A stretch of DNA of 64,000 bases, taken from assembly GCF_001485435.1 (NCBI RefSeq), contig NZ_BCMS01000001.1:176501-240500 (forward strand), in the 5' to 3' direction. The DNA is from Deinococcus grandis (GTDB lineage Bacteria > Deinococcota > Deinococci > Deinococcales > Deinococcaceae). Positions 20,405 to 29,726 of this stretch are shown piece by piece. A program made the translations under genes and the position numbers. Under the pieces are notes generated by a model, which saw nothing but the letters and a program-made list of their open reading frames with translations, made no database searches and was not told the origin of the DNA. Position 1 is the stretch's first letter. The number at the start of each line of letters is the position of its first letter.

Positions 20405-20435
20405 AGGTGCGGGCTATGTTCAGAAGCCCGCACCT
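20405..20435 (-). terminator. Terminator of the minor pilin operon
   Basis: Perfect 11-bp stem AGGTGCGGGCT/AGCCCGCACCT with a 9-nt loop. On the minus strand it is followed by a T-rich stretch (complement of GTGAAAAACAAAG). Confidence 0.8.
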
Positions 20436-20481
20436 CAGGTGAGTTTCACGCAAACGGCATGAGCAGCCGTCACACGGGAGT

Positions 20482-21330
20482 TCAGGGGGCCCGTCCTATA
20501 TTTTCAGGCACCACGTTCAACTGGAACGTGGTGGTGGAACTGGGGAGGGACTGTGACTGGCCTCCCTGCTGGCGCAGCACCCGAAGATCCTGCCGGATCT
20601 GTTCGACCTGCGCGAGGGGCCAAGCGGGCAGCTGGTACGCGCGGGGAGCCGTCAACGTGACAGACTGCAGGGTGAACAGTTGATAGTTCGGCGCGGCCCC
20701 TCCTGTGGCAGGTGCCAGATCAGTCATCAGCAGATTGAGTTGTGGGACACCGGTAGCCACGGCGGGCAGCACGCCGCCCTCCACGATAGCTGGGGGGACA
20801 GCGTACAGGGCCCGGTACTCCGCCAGCACCCAGGTCGGACTGGAACCGGTGGACGGTCCCGGCTGATTGAACGACGCTGCCCGTGACGCCCAGACGCCAC
20901 GGTCCACGGCGATGTACCCGAAGAAGCGGTAGCAGCCCAGCGGTGAGGTGGTCACGTTACAGGCCGCGCTGGCATCCTGCGGGGGCAGGATCATCGCGAG
21001 TGCCGGCTCCTGCCCAACCGCGTAACTGGTCGTTCCGGCGCGCGTGCCGGTCGCTGGATTGGCCGCCAGCTGCGCACCGGCGGGCAGGCTGAAGTTCAGG
21101 ACGGTACCCGCCGGGTAGATGTACCAGGCCTCCTTGGCGCGCGCGCTGATGAACTGCAGGCCGTTGATCGCCTCCTGCTGTGCGTCACCCATGGCGTTCA
21201 GCCGACTGGACGCGCGCGAGGACGACATGAAGATCTGCACGGTCGCCGTCAGGATCAGGGCGAGTAGGGCCATGCCAATCAGTAGTTCCACCAGCGTGAA
21301 TCCAGCTCTTGAGTGGGCAGCGCGCTTCAT
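20482..21330 (-). CDS. Minor pseudopilin, PilW type
   Basis: Type IV pilus or type II secretion minor pilin of 282 residues. The N-terminus has the prepilin peptidase site and hydrophobic spine RAGFTLVELLIGMALLALIL, cleaved after Gly with the conserved Glu five residues on. A long periplasmic domain follows, with paired Cys in SAACNVTTSPLGCYRF. The ATG overlaps the stop codon of the preceding gene (ATGA). Last of four overlapping minor pilin genes and followed by a terminator. Confidence 0.87.
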   Translation of the reverse strand: MKRAAHSRAGFTLVELLIGMALLALILTATVQIFMSSSRASSRLNAMGDAQQEAINGLQFISARAKEAWYIYPAGTVLNFSLPAGAQLAANPATGTRAGTTSYAVGQEPALAMILPPQDASAACNVTTSPLGCYRFFGYIAVDRGVWASRAASFNQPGPSTGSSPTWVLAEYRALYAVPPAIVEGGVLPAVATGVPQLNLLMTDLAPATGGAAPNYQLFTLQSVTLTAPRAYQLPAWPLAQVEQIRQDLRVLRQQGGQSQSLPSSTTTFQLNVVPENIGRAP

Positions 21331-21782
21331 GGGTGAGCGATATCCAGGGTGAGAGTTGTCGCGTCTTTGCCACTGCCGGTCGTAACCTTGACCCGCTTTG
21401 CCGGGACGGGAGTGAAACTGCCGGGCAGCGTCGTGGCCCCGCAGGTAGGGGCTGTGGACGGCGTGGTGCTGGTTCCCTGCTCAGCGAAGGTCCCGTCGAG
21501 ATCCTTTACCGTGACGACGGTGTCGGCGAGGGTCAGTCCAGGGAGGCAGTTCCGGTCGAAGTTCCCGCCGTTGTTGCGCCACAAGCCCTTGATCTGCTCC
21601 ATGGCGTTCTGCGCGGCAGTGGTGGTCGTGAGCCGCTGGTTGGTGGAGCGACTCAGACCGAAGAGGCCAGTGACTGGTGCCAGGACCGTCAGGACCAGGA
21701 CGCCCAGCAGGAGGGTGGCGACCAGAATCTCGATCAGGGTGAAACCGGCGCGAATATGCGAGTGGGAATCAGGGTTGTGCAC
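21327..21782 (-). CDS. Minor pseudopilin, PilV type
   Basis: Product of 151 residues with the class III prepilin signal RAGFTLIEILVATLLLGVLV and a compact C-terminal domain holding a Cys pair (NCLPG and APTCG). A GTG at 21782 is the start, overlapping the upstream pilin gene by 14 bases. Its role is presumably pilus priming within the minor-pilin tip complex, together with the other three genes of the operon. Confidence 0.85.
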   Translation of the reverse strand: MHNPDSHSHIRAGFTLIEILVATLLLGVLVLTVLAPVTGLFGLSRSTNQRLTTTTAAQNAMEQIKGLWRNNGGNFDRNCLPGLTLADTVVTVKDLDGTFAEQGTSTTPSTAPTCGATTLPGSFTPVPAKRVKVTTGSGKDATTLTLDIAHP

Positions 21783-22242
21783 TGTACATCACCTTGCCGG
21801 TCACGCCGGTCACCTTGACGTAGATGGGAGGAATGGAGCTGATCGCGTGCTGCACCCTGAAGACGGCGCCACTGGACATCTCGCTGAAGGGCGCGTTGAA
21901 CGTGAGGGTCCGGGGGGTGCAGACCGTGGCGACAGGTTCAATGCAGGTGATCTTCACCTTGCTGTTCACCGTGCGGCTGGAAGTCTGCCCGTTGTTGGTC
22001 AGCGTGTAAGTGGTGAGGTCGCCGCTGGCCGCCGTGTTCCAGTTGAGTCCGCTGCTGACGCTGTGGCGCTGGGCTCCGTCCCGCAGGACGGTGAGATCCC
22101 CTCCGAACTGCCGGGCCCCGTCGGCGACCTCGTTCGTGCGGATCTGGCGCAGGAGACTGCTGAACCCGATGGACATCAGGATGCCCAGGATGGCCAGGAC
22201 AATCAGCAGTTCGACCAGCGTGAAGCCTGCTCGGGCGTTCAT
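21769..22242 (-). CDS. Minor pseudopilin, GspH/FimT type
   Basis: Product of 157 residues with prepilin signal RAGFTLVELLIVLAILGILM followed by the FimT-like pattern RTNEVADGARQFGGDLTVLRDGAQ (key parts EVADGARQF and LRDGAQRHS). The ATG at 22242 overlaps the stop codon of the large PilX-like gene (ATGA), so the frame running to 22311 is rejected. Confidence 0.87.
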   Translation of the reverse strand: MNARAGFTLVELLIVLAILGILMSIGFSSLLRQIRTNEVADGARQFGGDLTVLRDGAQRHSVSSGLNWNTAASGDLTTYTLTNNGQTSSRTVNSKVKITCIEPVATVCTPRTLTFNAPFSEMSSGAVFRVQHAISSIPPIYVKVTGVTGKVMYSAQP

Positions 22243-24296
22243 CGTGCGCTCTGCTGCCACGTCAGGTTCGTCAGGGCCACTGAGGCGCTGTTGGGTGATT
22301 CGATCTTCCATTTCGGGGACAGTGGGAAGTAGGGCGGGCTCATGCCGACGCCTTCGCCCATGCGCTCATCGAAGGAGAAGTTACGGCCATACCCGCTGGT
22401 TGTGGTGCTCGGATCTTTCGTGCTGAAGGTGCCGAACGCACCGTAATAGTTCTCGATCAGGCCGCCGATCAGGTTCACCTTGCCGCGCCCAGTGGTGGCC
22501 GTGCATCTACCGTACCAGTCGTATGAGGTGCAGACGGTGTTGCTGTCATGGTTCTGGACGTTGACCTCGCCTTCGCCGGCCATCAGGACACTGTGAATGT
22601 TGACGTCGTCGGGGGCGGATTTCAGGATGCTGACATTGCCACTCTGGGAGTAGATGCCCAGCAGGTTCTTGGGGGTGTCCTTGCTGGCACAGCTGTCCGG
22701 GGCCTTGCAGGGTACGTCGCTGTAGGTCAGGTCGCTGGCGATACCGACGTTGTCTTCAGAGGCGATGGTGAGCTGGGAGAAACCGGCGATGGCCGGCAGG
22801 GGTTGCCCGGTGGTGGTGCGTCCGGGGCCGCTGATGGTGATGTTGCCGGTCTTGCTTGCATCGCCGTCGTTGGAGTACAGCACGCCGTTGAAGGGGTTGC
22901 GGTAGGTGGTCCAGCCGCTACCGCTCTGGACGTCCATCTTGCCGGCGGCGTCCACGCGGTACACCGTGGTCGTGGCGCCGTTCTTGACGGTGATGAACTG
23001 ATAGGTGGGGGCAGGGCTCCACTTCTTGTCGGCGGCCGAGTAGCTGGTCGGAGGAACGACCGAGCTTCCCGAGGTGCTGGCCGCCAGCGTGACGGTCGCG
23101 CCGGTGGGGATATTCAGGCCTCCGGCGTTGGCAGCGGCCGCCTGGTCCTCGGCGTTCTCGGGCATGGGCTGGAATTCCGACTGCCAGTCGGGGGTGACGA
23201 CGCCGTTGACCGGGGCGAAGGTGACGCCGCCGGGCACGCTGGATGTCAGGCCAGTCAGGTTGGTGATGCCGCCGCTGCCCAGCTGGTTCAGGGTTCCACC
23301 CACGTACAGTCCCGGCTTGGTTTTCAGGCTGCCGTCCGTGTTCGTGGCACAGGTGCCGTCGTTGTTGTAGGCCGTGCATCCCGCGCTGGTCACCTTGCTC
23401 TTGAACTGCGCGGTAGCCCCTGCGGCGAAGGTGAAGCGGTCATTGGTGTGGACTGGACCGTCGAACACCTGGTTGGTGAAGTTGGGGCGCGTCCCAGTGG
23501 TCGTGGTGTGGTGGTTGGTGAACAGGACGCGGTCCACGAAGCTGGGCAGGGCAATCTGGAACCAGATCTCGGACTGCTGGGTGGAACGGGCATTCAGAAC
23601 GCGGGTGGAGACCCCCTGCGTACCGGTGGACTGTAAGCCCTGCACCTGCATGTAGAACTTGAAGTTGGTATTCCCAGTCCGCTCCACGCGGGTGGGGACC
23701 AAGCGGTATGTGACCTCGTAATTGCCCCCGGTGGGCGTAGTGGTGATGCCGGTGGGGCTGAAGGCCTGAGAAAAGTAGGTCTGCAGGTCGGTGTTGGTTT
23801 TCAGGTTGCGTCCCTTGGCAAGGCCGGGCGGCATCCGGTCCATACGGGCAAAGACAGCCAACACCTTGTAGCGGTTGGGGTTGTCGCCTGCGGCGGGTGC
23901 GGCCGCGCTGCACTCGTACTTCACCGGATACGTTCCGGCTGCACTGGTCTGTGTCCAGGCGGCCGAGCCGGTCTTGCCACAGTAGCCTTCGGCCATGCTG
24001 AGCAGATCAGCGGCCTTTGTGCTTTTCGGGATTTCCAGAACAGGTGAGATCGTGCCGTCCGGATTGGTGACCCCGTTCAAGATGGCCTGCGTGTCGCGGA
24101 GCCGGACCTTGGCGATTGCAAGACCTGACTCTGCGGCGTACTGCGCCTGCAGTGTCGTGCGGCGGTCTGCGGCGCTGCGCATACCGGTGATGGTCAATTG
24201 ACTGCTGACCACCAGGAGGACCGCAATGAGCACCGTCATGGTAAGTACGGTGACAATCAGTGTTGCGCCTGCCTGCCTGTCGTGTGCTGTGTTCAT
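22239..24296 (-). CDS. Large PilX-like pilus assembly protein
   Basis: Product of 685 residues that opens with a PilX-type N-terminus (RQAGATLIVTVLTMTVLIA), a hydrophobic helix without the Phe and Glu of true prepilins. It continues with AAESGLAIAKVRL, typical of PilX/DUF4900 proteins. The long remainder is Thr-, Ser- and Gly-rich with several Cys pairs (GCTAYNNDGTCA, VPCKAPDSCAS, VCTSYDWYGRCTA) and looks like a repetitive b-rich surface domain. The start at 24296 has AGAGG upstream. First gene of the four-gene pilin operon and much larger than usual PilX proteins (about 150-200 residues). Confidence 0.8.
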   Translation of the reverse strand: MNTAHDRQAGATLIVTVLTMTVLIAVLLVVSSQLTITGMRSAADRRTTLQAQYAAESGLAIAKVRLRDTQAILNGVTNPDGTISPVLEIPKSTKAADLLSMAEGYCGKTGSAAWTQTSAAGTYPVKYECSAAAPAAGDNPNRYKVLAVFARMDRMPPGLAKGRNLKTNTDLQTYFSQAFSPTGITTTPTGGNYEVTYRLVPTRVERTGNTNFKFYMQVQGLQSTGTQGVSTRVLNARSTQQSEIWFQIALPSFVDRVLFTNHHTTTTGTRPNFTNQVFDGPVHTNDRFTFAAGATAQFKSKVTSAGCTAYNNDGTCATNTDGSLKTKPGLYVGGTLNQLGSGGITNLTGLTSSVPGGVTFAPVNGVVTPDWQSEFQPMPENAEDQAAAANAGGLNIPTGATVTLAASTSGSSVVPPTSYSAADKKWSPAPTYQFITVKNGATTTVYRVDAAGKMDVQSGSGWTTYRNPFNGVLYSNDGDASKTGNITISGPGRTTTGQPLPAIAGFSQLTIASEDNVGIASDLTYSDVPCKAPDSCASKDTPKNLLGIYSQSGNVSILKSAPDDVNIHSVLMAGEGEVNVQNHDSNTVCTSYDWYGRCTATTGRGKVNLIGGLIENYYGAFGTFSTKDPSTTTSGYGRNFSFDERMGEGVGMSPPYFPLSPKWKIESPNSASVALTNLTWQQSAR

Positions 24297-24519
24297 CGTC
24301 TGTCGTTCCTCTGCCCGGAATGACTCCCGGGTCACTGTGGAAAATATCGCCTATCCTCTCTTGCAAGTTTCTGGCAAGCGTATGACCTGGGGCGTGAACT
24401 TTTTCAAAATACCCCCATTTGGCTTTCCCCCGGGGATGGGACCTGATTGGGGGCGTCGGTCGTGGGGTGTGGCCTTTTTCTGAAGGTGCCGTCAGGTCGG
24501 GCCGCGTAGGCTGGTTCTC

Positions 24520-26214
24520 ATGCTGGTATCGGATCGGGTGCAGGGGCTGCTGTCGCGTGAGCGGGGGCTGCTGGGGGACGTGCAGGCGTTTCTGGAGGCG
24601 CAGGGTGCGCCGCCGGAGGTGGTGGGGCATGCCCGGCAGGCGCTGCGGAATCTGGATGAGGCCTTCCTGCTGGTGGTGGTCGGGGAGTTCAACGCGGGCA
24701 AGAGTTCGTTCGTGAATGCGCTGCTGGGCGCGGCGGTGCTCCCTGAGGGTGTGACGCCCACCACGGACCGCATCTATGTGCTGGTCCACGGGGAGCAGCC
24801 GGGCCAGATGGAACCCACCAGTGATCCCTTCGTCAGCCGTCTGACATATCCCTTACCCAGTCTGGAGGGCGTGGCACTGGTGGACACGCCGGGCACGAAC
24901 GCGATCGTGCGGCAGCATCAGGCGCTGACCGAGGGGTTCCTGCCGCGCGCGGACCTCGTGCTGTTCCTGACGTCGGCGGACCGGCCGTTCACGGAGTCCG
25001 AACGGCAGTTCCTCGAACTCGCGGCCCGCTGGGGGCGCGGCGTGATCATGGTCGTGAACAAGGCCGACCTGCTCGAGACTGCCGAGCAGCGCGAGCAGGT
25101 CCGCACGTTCGTGGAGACGGGGGCGCGCGGCGTGCTGGGCCTGACCCCGCCCGTGCTGCTGATCAGCGCACGCGGCGAGCAGCGCGGCGGGGACGCGGGC
25201 TTCGCGGCGCTGCGCTCGCTGCTGCAGGCGCGCCTGTCGGAGACGGAGCGCACCCGCCTGAAACTCCTGAGTCCGCTGAATACCGCCTCGCAGCTCCTGA
25301 GCGGTGAGGTCACCCGCGCCGACGCGGCCCGCGCCACGCTGAGCGACGACCTGCGCGTGCTGGGCGACCTGGAAGCGCAGCGGGCCACGCACGGCGAGAC
25401 GATGCTGGGCGAACTGGACGGGCAGCTGAACCGCGTTTCTCGCCTCCTGAGCGAGTTCGAGGTCCGCGCCGACCGCTTCATCGACGCGCGGCTGCGCTTC
25501 TCGAACCTGCGGGGCCTGCTGAACAGCCGTGAGCTGGAGGAGGACTTCCGGCGCGAGGCGGTCGCGGACCTGCCGGAGGCGATCGACCGGCAGTTCGGCA
25601 CGATGATCGACCGGTTCGTGGAGGCGAACCTGCACTTCTGGGAGGACGTGCAGGCGTTCCTGATCCGCCGCCAGCCCAGCCAGGAGGTGGCCCGCACCCG
25701 CTTCTCGTACGACCGCGCCGCGCTGCTCGACGGGATCGCCGGGTCGGCCCGCGAGCACCTCGCGACGACGACCGAGCAGGAACTCGCGCGGAACCTCTCG
25801 CGGGACGCGGAGGACGCCATGAAGGGCGTGATCGGCGGCCTGGCGGGCGGCGTCGGGATCGGCGCGGGCATCGGCGCGCTCGTGGGCGCCAGCGCGCTGG
25901 ACTTCACCGGGGGCATCCTGGCGGGCCTGACGCTGGGCAGCCTGGGCCTGTTCGTCCTGCCGAACAAACGCATCCAGGCGCACCGGCAGCTGCGAAGCCG
26001 CGTGGCGGAACTGCGCGAGGCCCTGGAGCGCATCGTGCGGCGCGAGTTCGAACGCGAGCAGGACCGCGCCGACACGCGCCTGCACGACGCGATCAGCCCT
26101 TTCACGCGTTTCACGCGGCAGGAGCAGGCGCGGCTGGACGCGGCCCGCACCCGCTCCGGGGAGCTGCGCGCCGAACTGGACGCCCTGCAGGGCGAGGTCA
26201 AGGCGCTGGGGTAA
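24520..26214 (+). CDS. Bacterial dynamin-like GTPase
   Basis: Large GTPase of 564 residues with dynamin/mitofusin architecture. The G domain has P-loop GEFNAGKSSFVNALLG (about residue 65), a switch Thr in PTTDRIY, DTPGTNAI and the base motif NKADL. Long helical middle and end segments follow, and a glycine-rich hydrophobic hairpin (about 435-490, GIGAGIGALVGA and LTLGSLGLFVLP) would form the membrane paddle. TAGGCT about seven bases before the ATG is a leaderless -10 candidate. Expected to remodel or protect membranes; a single gene, whereas many bacterial dynamins come in pairs. Confidence 0.88.
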   Translation: MLVSDRVQGLLSRERGLLGDVQAFLEAQGAPPEVVGHARQALRNLDEAFLLVVVGEFNAGKSSFVNALLGAAVLPEGVTPTTDRIYVLVHGEQPGQMEPTSDPFVSRLTYPLPSLEGVALVDTPGTNAIVRQHQALTEGFLPRADLVLFLTSADRPFTESERQFLELAARWGRGVIMVVNKADLLETAEQREQVRTFVETGARGVLGLTPPVLLISARGEQRGGDAGFAALRSLLQARLSETERTRLKLLSPLNTASQLLSGEVTRADAARATLSDDLRVLGDLEAQRATHGETMLGELDGQLNRVSRLLSEFEVRADRFIDARLRFSNLRGLLNSRELEEDFRREAVADLPEAIDRQFGTMIDRFVEANLHFWEDVQAFLIRRQPSQEVARTRFSYDRAALLDGIAGSAREHLATTTEQELARNLSRDAEDAMKGVIGGLAGGVGIGAGIGALVGASALDFTGGILAGLTLGSLGLFVLPNKRIQAHRQLRSRVAELREALERIVRREFEREQDRADTRLHDAISPFTRFTRQEQARLDAARTRSGELRAELDALQGEVKALG

Positions 26215-26299
26215 CCGCCCCGGCTGTGCCGCGCGCGGTGACAGCGCCCGTGCAGACGACGCCGCTGCCTGCACGCCGGGCCCGCGCCTACCCTGGGGC

Positions 26300-26680
26300 A
26301 TGAGGCAGAACATCAGCAGCGGCAGCCCCTGGGAAGCGAAGATCGGCTACGCCCGCGCCGTCAAGGTCGGGAACGTCGTGCACGTCAGCGGGACGACCGC
26401 CACCGTGAACGGCGAGGTCGTCGGCGAGGGCGACCCCGCCGAGCAGACCCGCGCGGTCCTCGGTATCATCCGCCGCGCCCTGGAGACCGCCGGAGCGCGC
26501 CTGGAGGATGTGGTGCGCACGCGCATCTACGTGACGGACATCCGCCAGTGGGAGGAGATCGGTCTCGCGCACGGCGAGGTCTTCGGTGAGGTGCGCCCTG
26601 CCACGACCATGGTGCAGGTCGCCGCGCTGATCGACCCGCTGCACCTCGTGGAGATCGAGGCCGAGGCGATCCTCCCCTGA
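26300..26680 (+). CDS. RidA family reactive-enamine deaminase
   Basis: Product of 126 residues of the YjgF/YER057c/UK114 fold. Visible family features are VHVSGTTATVNGEVVGEGD, QTRAVLGIIRRALETAGA, the Arg in RPATTMVQVAAL and the final Glu in LVEIEAEAI. These are the residues that hold 2-aminoacrylate-type imines in deaminating RidA proteins. A TACCCT -10 box (26289-26294) lies five bases before the ATG. Confidence 0.9.
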   Translation: MRQNISSGSPWEAKIGYARAVKVGNVVHVSGTTATVNGEVVGEGDPAEQTRAVLGIIRRALETAGARLEDVVRTRIYVTDIRQWEEIGLAHGEVFGEVRPATTMVQVAALIDPLHLVEIEAEAILP

Positions 26681-26729
26681 CGGGCAACCCGGCTGGGCGG
26701 CCCGCGCCGGGCGTGGCACGCTGGAACGC

Positions 26730-27514
26730 ATGACCGAGGGTGCCCTGGATGAGCTTCGGCGGCTGGATGACCGGCTGCGCGCCGCGCTGCGGGCCGACGC
26801 GCGCTTCTCGCACGTGGCGGCGTACGGCAGCGTGCCGCAGGGCCGCGCCGACCGGTTCAGCGACCTGGAGTTCTGGGCGTTCCTGACGCCCGGCGCGGCG
26901 GTGGACGCCGCCGACTGGCTACGCGGGCACCTCGACCCCCTGCTGGTGCTGACGACCGAGTTCGGCGGGGCGGTCGCGGTGCTGCCCGGCCTGCGCCGCG
27001 TGGAACTGCACGTCGCGCCCGCCGCGCGCCTCCCGGAGGTCGAGACGTGGACGCCGCAGCACGTCCGCCCGGAGGCCATGTGCGCCGGGATGAGGACGGG
27101 CAGCTGATGGGCCACCTGCGCGCGCTGGCCGCGCGGTCGCCCGACCCGGCCGCCGAGGCGCAGGCCACCCTGGAGCGCAGCGTGAACTGGCTGGTGCTGG
27201 GCCTGAACGTCCTGGCGCGCGGCGAGCGGCTGCGTGCCCACGAGACGCTGTGGTGGGTTGAGGGTGGCCTGCTGCGACTGGCACGCCTCCGGGAAGGCGC
27301 GACCGGGCACTGGGGAAACGCGACCCGCCGCGCGGAGCAGGAACTCAGTCCAGACGCCCTGGCGCGTTTCGCGGCGCTGACCGGCCCGCTGGACCGGCTG
27401 GAACGCCGGTACGCGGCGGCGATCGCGTGGACGCTGGACCTGGCGGCGGGGCTGGGGCTCGCACTGGACGACCGGCTGGCGCAGGAGCTGCGGCGCGGCA
27501 GACTGGACGCATGA
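26730..27514 (+). pseudogene. Lincosamide-nucleotidyltransferase-like gene, frameshifted
   Basis: Two open frames together make one protein of about 261 residues. The first (26730-27107) has the nucleotidyltransferase active site GSVPQGRADRFSDLEFW (GS-x10-D-x-E). The second (to 27514) has the C-terminal helical domain starting VRRDEDGQLMGHL and ending RLAQELRRGRLDA. Lnu(B/F)-type enzymes read continuously through this junction. Restoring one base near 27078-27083 would join the frames at PEAM. It may be a true pseudogene or an assembly error. The stop overlaps the aldo/keto reductase start (ATGA). Confidence 0.7.
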
Positions 27515-28479
27515 CCTTCCTTCCTGCTGAGGCGCCCCGACTGGGGCTGGGACTGGCGGCGCTGGGCCGCCCCGGGTACATCAATCTCGGGCACGGCGCG
27601 GACCTCGCGGACCGCAGCGTGGATGGGCTGCGTGCGCAGGCGTGGGCGGTGCTGGACGAGGCCTGGGCGGCGGGCGTGCGGTATTTCGACACGGCGCGCA
27701 GTTACGGACTGGGCGAGGCGTTCCTGGGTGGCTGGCTGGCCGCGCGCGGGCTCGGGCCGGGGCCGGGCGTGCGGGTGGGCAGCAAGTGGGGGTACACGTA
27801 CGTCGCGGACTGGCGCGCGGACGCACCGACGCACGAGGTCAAGACCCACGACCTCGCCACGCTGACGCGGCAGTGGCCGGAGACCCTGGCGGCGCTGGGG
27901 CGCACGCCGGACGCTTATCTGATCCACTCGGCGACGCTGGACTCCGGCGTGCTGGAGAACCGGGGGGTGCTGGGGCAACTGGCGGAATTGTCCGCGTCGG
28001 GCGTGCGGGTGGGCCTGTCCACGAGCGGCCCCGCGCAGGCGGACACGCTGCGGCGGGCGCTGGCGGTGCGGGTGGACGGCGTGAGTCCCTTCCGCGTGGT
28101 GCAGGCCACCTGGAACGTGCTGGACCCCTCGGCCGGCGCAGCCCTGGCCGAGGCGTACGCGGCGGGCTGGACGGTCGTCGTGAAGGAGGGCGTGGCGAAC
28201 GGCCGCCTGACCGCCCACGGCCTGACCGGGCGCGGCGACGTGCCCGCGTCCCTGGCCCGGCTGGCCCACGAGCACGGGGTTACGCCGGACGCCGTGGCCC
28301 TCGCAGCGGTGCTGGCACAGCCCTGGGCGGACGTGGTCCTCAGCGGCGCCAGCACGACCGGGCAGCTGGCGCAGAACCTCGCCGCGCTGCGCCTGACCCT
28401 CCCGGTGGACGCGCTGCGCGACCTCAGGCGCCCGCCGGCCGAGTACTGGGCGGCCCGCGCCGCGCTGCCCTGGCAGTAG
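27511..28479 (+). CDS. Aldo/keto reductase
   Basis: NADPH-dependent oxidoreductase of 322 residues with the (b/a)8 fold. The catalytic tetrad is visible: Asp and Tyr in YFDTARSYGLGEAFLG, Lys in GSKWGYTY and His in YLIHSATLD. The C-terminal cofactor site has LSGASTTGQLAQNL. The ATG at 27511 overlaps the stop of the preceding nucleotidyltransferase frame, so the two were once translated together. Substrate unknown; the sequence resembles the aryl-alcohol/L-fucose dehydrogenase-like branch. Confidence 0.9.
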   Translation: MTFLPAEAPRLGLGLAALGRPGYINLGHGADLADRSVDGLRAQAWAVLDEAWAAGVRYFDTARSYGLGEAFLGGWLAARGLGPGPGVRVGSKWGYTYVADWRADAPTHEVKTHDLATLTRQWPETLAALGRTPDAYLIHSATLDSGVLENRGVLGQLAELSASGVRVGLSTSGPAQADTLRRALAVRVDGVSPFRVVQATWNVLDPSAGAALAEAYAAGWTVVVKEGVANGRLTAHGLTGRGDVPASLARLAHEHGVTPDAVALAAVLAQPWADVVLSGASTTGQLAQNLAALRLTLPVDALRDLRRPPAEYWAARAALPWQ

Positions 28480-28550
28480 GGCCGAAGCTCAGCCCGGGAC
28501 CTCAAGGTTGCGTGGGGCCCGGCCCCGCGGCGCCCGCTTACACTGCGCTC

Positions 28551-29693
28551 ATGTTCATGAAAGCCCTGCTGGCGTTCATCCCGGTCAGCCTCGTGCTGAA
28601 GTACGGCGTGCACGCCCCGCCCATGTGGATCTTCTTCACGGCCGTGCTGGCGATCGTGCCGCTGGCCGACTGGCTGCGCAAGGCCACCGAGCACGTCGCC
28701 GTGCACGCCGGGCCCACCATCGGCGGGCTGCTGAACGTCACCTTCGGGAACATGGCGGAAATCATCATCGCGATCTTCATCCTGATCAGCGGGAACACGC
28801 AGGTCGTGAAGGCGCAGATCACCGGGTCGATCATCGGGAACGCGCTGCTGGGGCTGGGCCTCGCGATCGTCGCGGCGGGCTTCGTCAGGGGCGGCGGGCG
28901 GCAGAAGTTCAACGCCGCGAACGCCGGGCAGCTGTCCGCCATGCTGTTCCTGACCGTCATCACCCTGACCCTCCCGGCGATCTTCGACTACACCGAGCAG
29001 CTCCCCGCCTTCGCCGCCGAGGCGGGCACCCGGGCGAACCTCGACGAGCGCCTGAGCATCGGCGTGGCCATCCTGCTGATCGTCGTGTACCTGCTGAACC
29101 TCGTGTACACCCTGGTCACCCACAAGGACGTGTTCGCCATCCCCGAGGGCGAGGCCGGGCACGGGCACGGCCCGGAGAAACCCTGGTCGCTGCCGGTCGC
29201 GCTGGGCGTCCTGCTGGGCGGCACCGCCCTGATCGCCCTGGAATCCGAGATGCTCTCCGGCGCGCTGGAAGCCACCGCGAGCACCCTGGGCCTCAGCGAG
29301 TTCTTCCTGGGGATCATCGTGCTGGCCATCGTCGGGAACTTCGCGGAGTACCTCGCCGCCGTGTACTTCGCCCGCAAGGGCCAGATGGACCTCGCCGTGA
29401 ACATCGGCCTGGGCGCCACCATCCAGGTCGCGCTGCTCACCGCGCCGCTGCTGGTCATCATCGGGGCGCTGCTGGGTCACCCCATGAACCTCGTGTTCAG
29501 CTCCCCGCTGGAACTCATCGCGATCATCGCCGTGGCCCTGATCGTCACGAGCGTCACCAAGGACGGCGAGACCACCTGGTTCGAGGGCGTGCTCCTGATC
29601 GCGGTGTACATCGCCCTGGCACTGGCGTTCTACTTCGTCACGCCGCGCGGCGCCGAGGAGGCCGGACTGATCCTGCGGGCCCTGGGCGCGTAA
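28551..29693 (+). CDS. cax: Calcium/proton antiporter (CaCA family, Cax type)
   Basis: Inner-membrane Ca2+/H+ exchanger of 380 residues with eleven hydrophobic segments. The two inverted halves each carry the ion-site motif: GNMAEIIIAIFILI in the first (about residue 65) and GNFAEYLAAVYFAR in the second (about 265). A His-rich loop (EAGHGHGPEKP) separates the halves. The ATG at 28551 is preceded at six bases by a TACACT -10 box (28539-28544). Confidence 0.93.
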   Translation: MFMKALLAFIPVSLVLKYGVHAPPMWIFFTAVLAIVPLADWLRKATEHVAVHAGPTIGGLLNVTFGNMAEIIIAIFILISGNTQVVKAQITGSIIGNALLGLGLAIVAAGFVRGGGRQKFNAANAGQLSAMLFLTVITLTLPAIFDYTEQLPAFAAEAGTRANLDERLSIGVAILLIVVYLLNLVYTLVTHKDVFAIPEGEAGHGHGPEKPWSLPVALGVLLGGTALIALESEMLSGALEATASTLGLSEFFLGIIVLAIVGNFAEYLAAVYFARKGQMDLAVNIGLGATIQVALLTAPLLVIIGALLGHPMNLVFSSPLELIAIIAVALIVTSVTKDGETTWFEGVLLIAVYIALALAFYFVTPRGAEEAGLILRALGA

Positions 29694-29726
29694 CCGACCT
29701 TGCCCCAGGAATCAGAGCGCGCCCGG

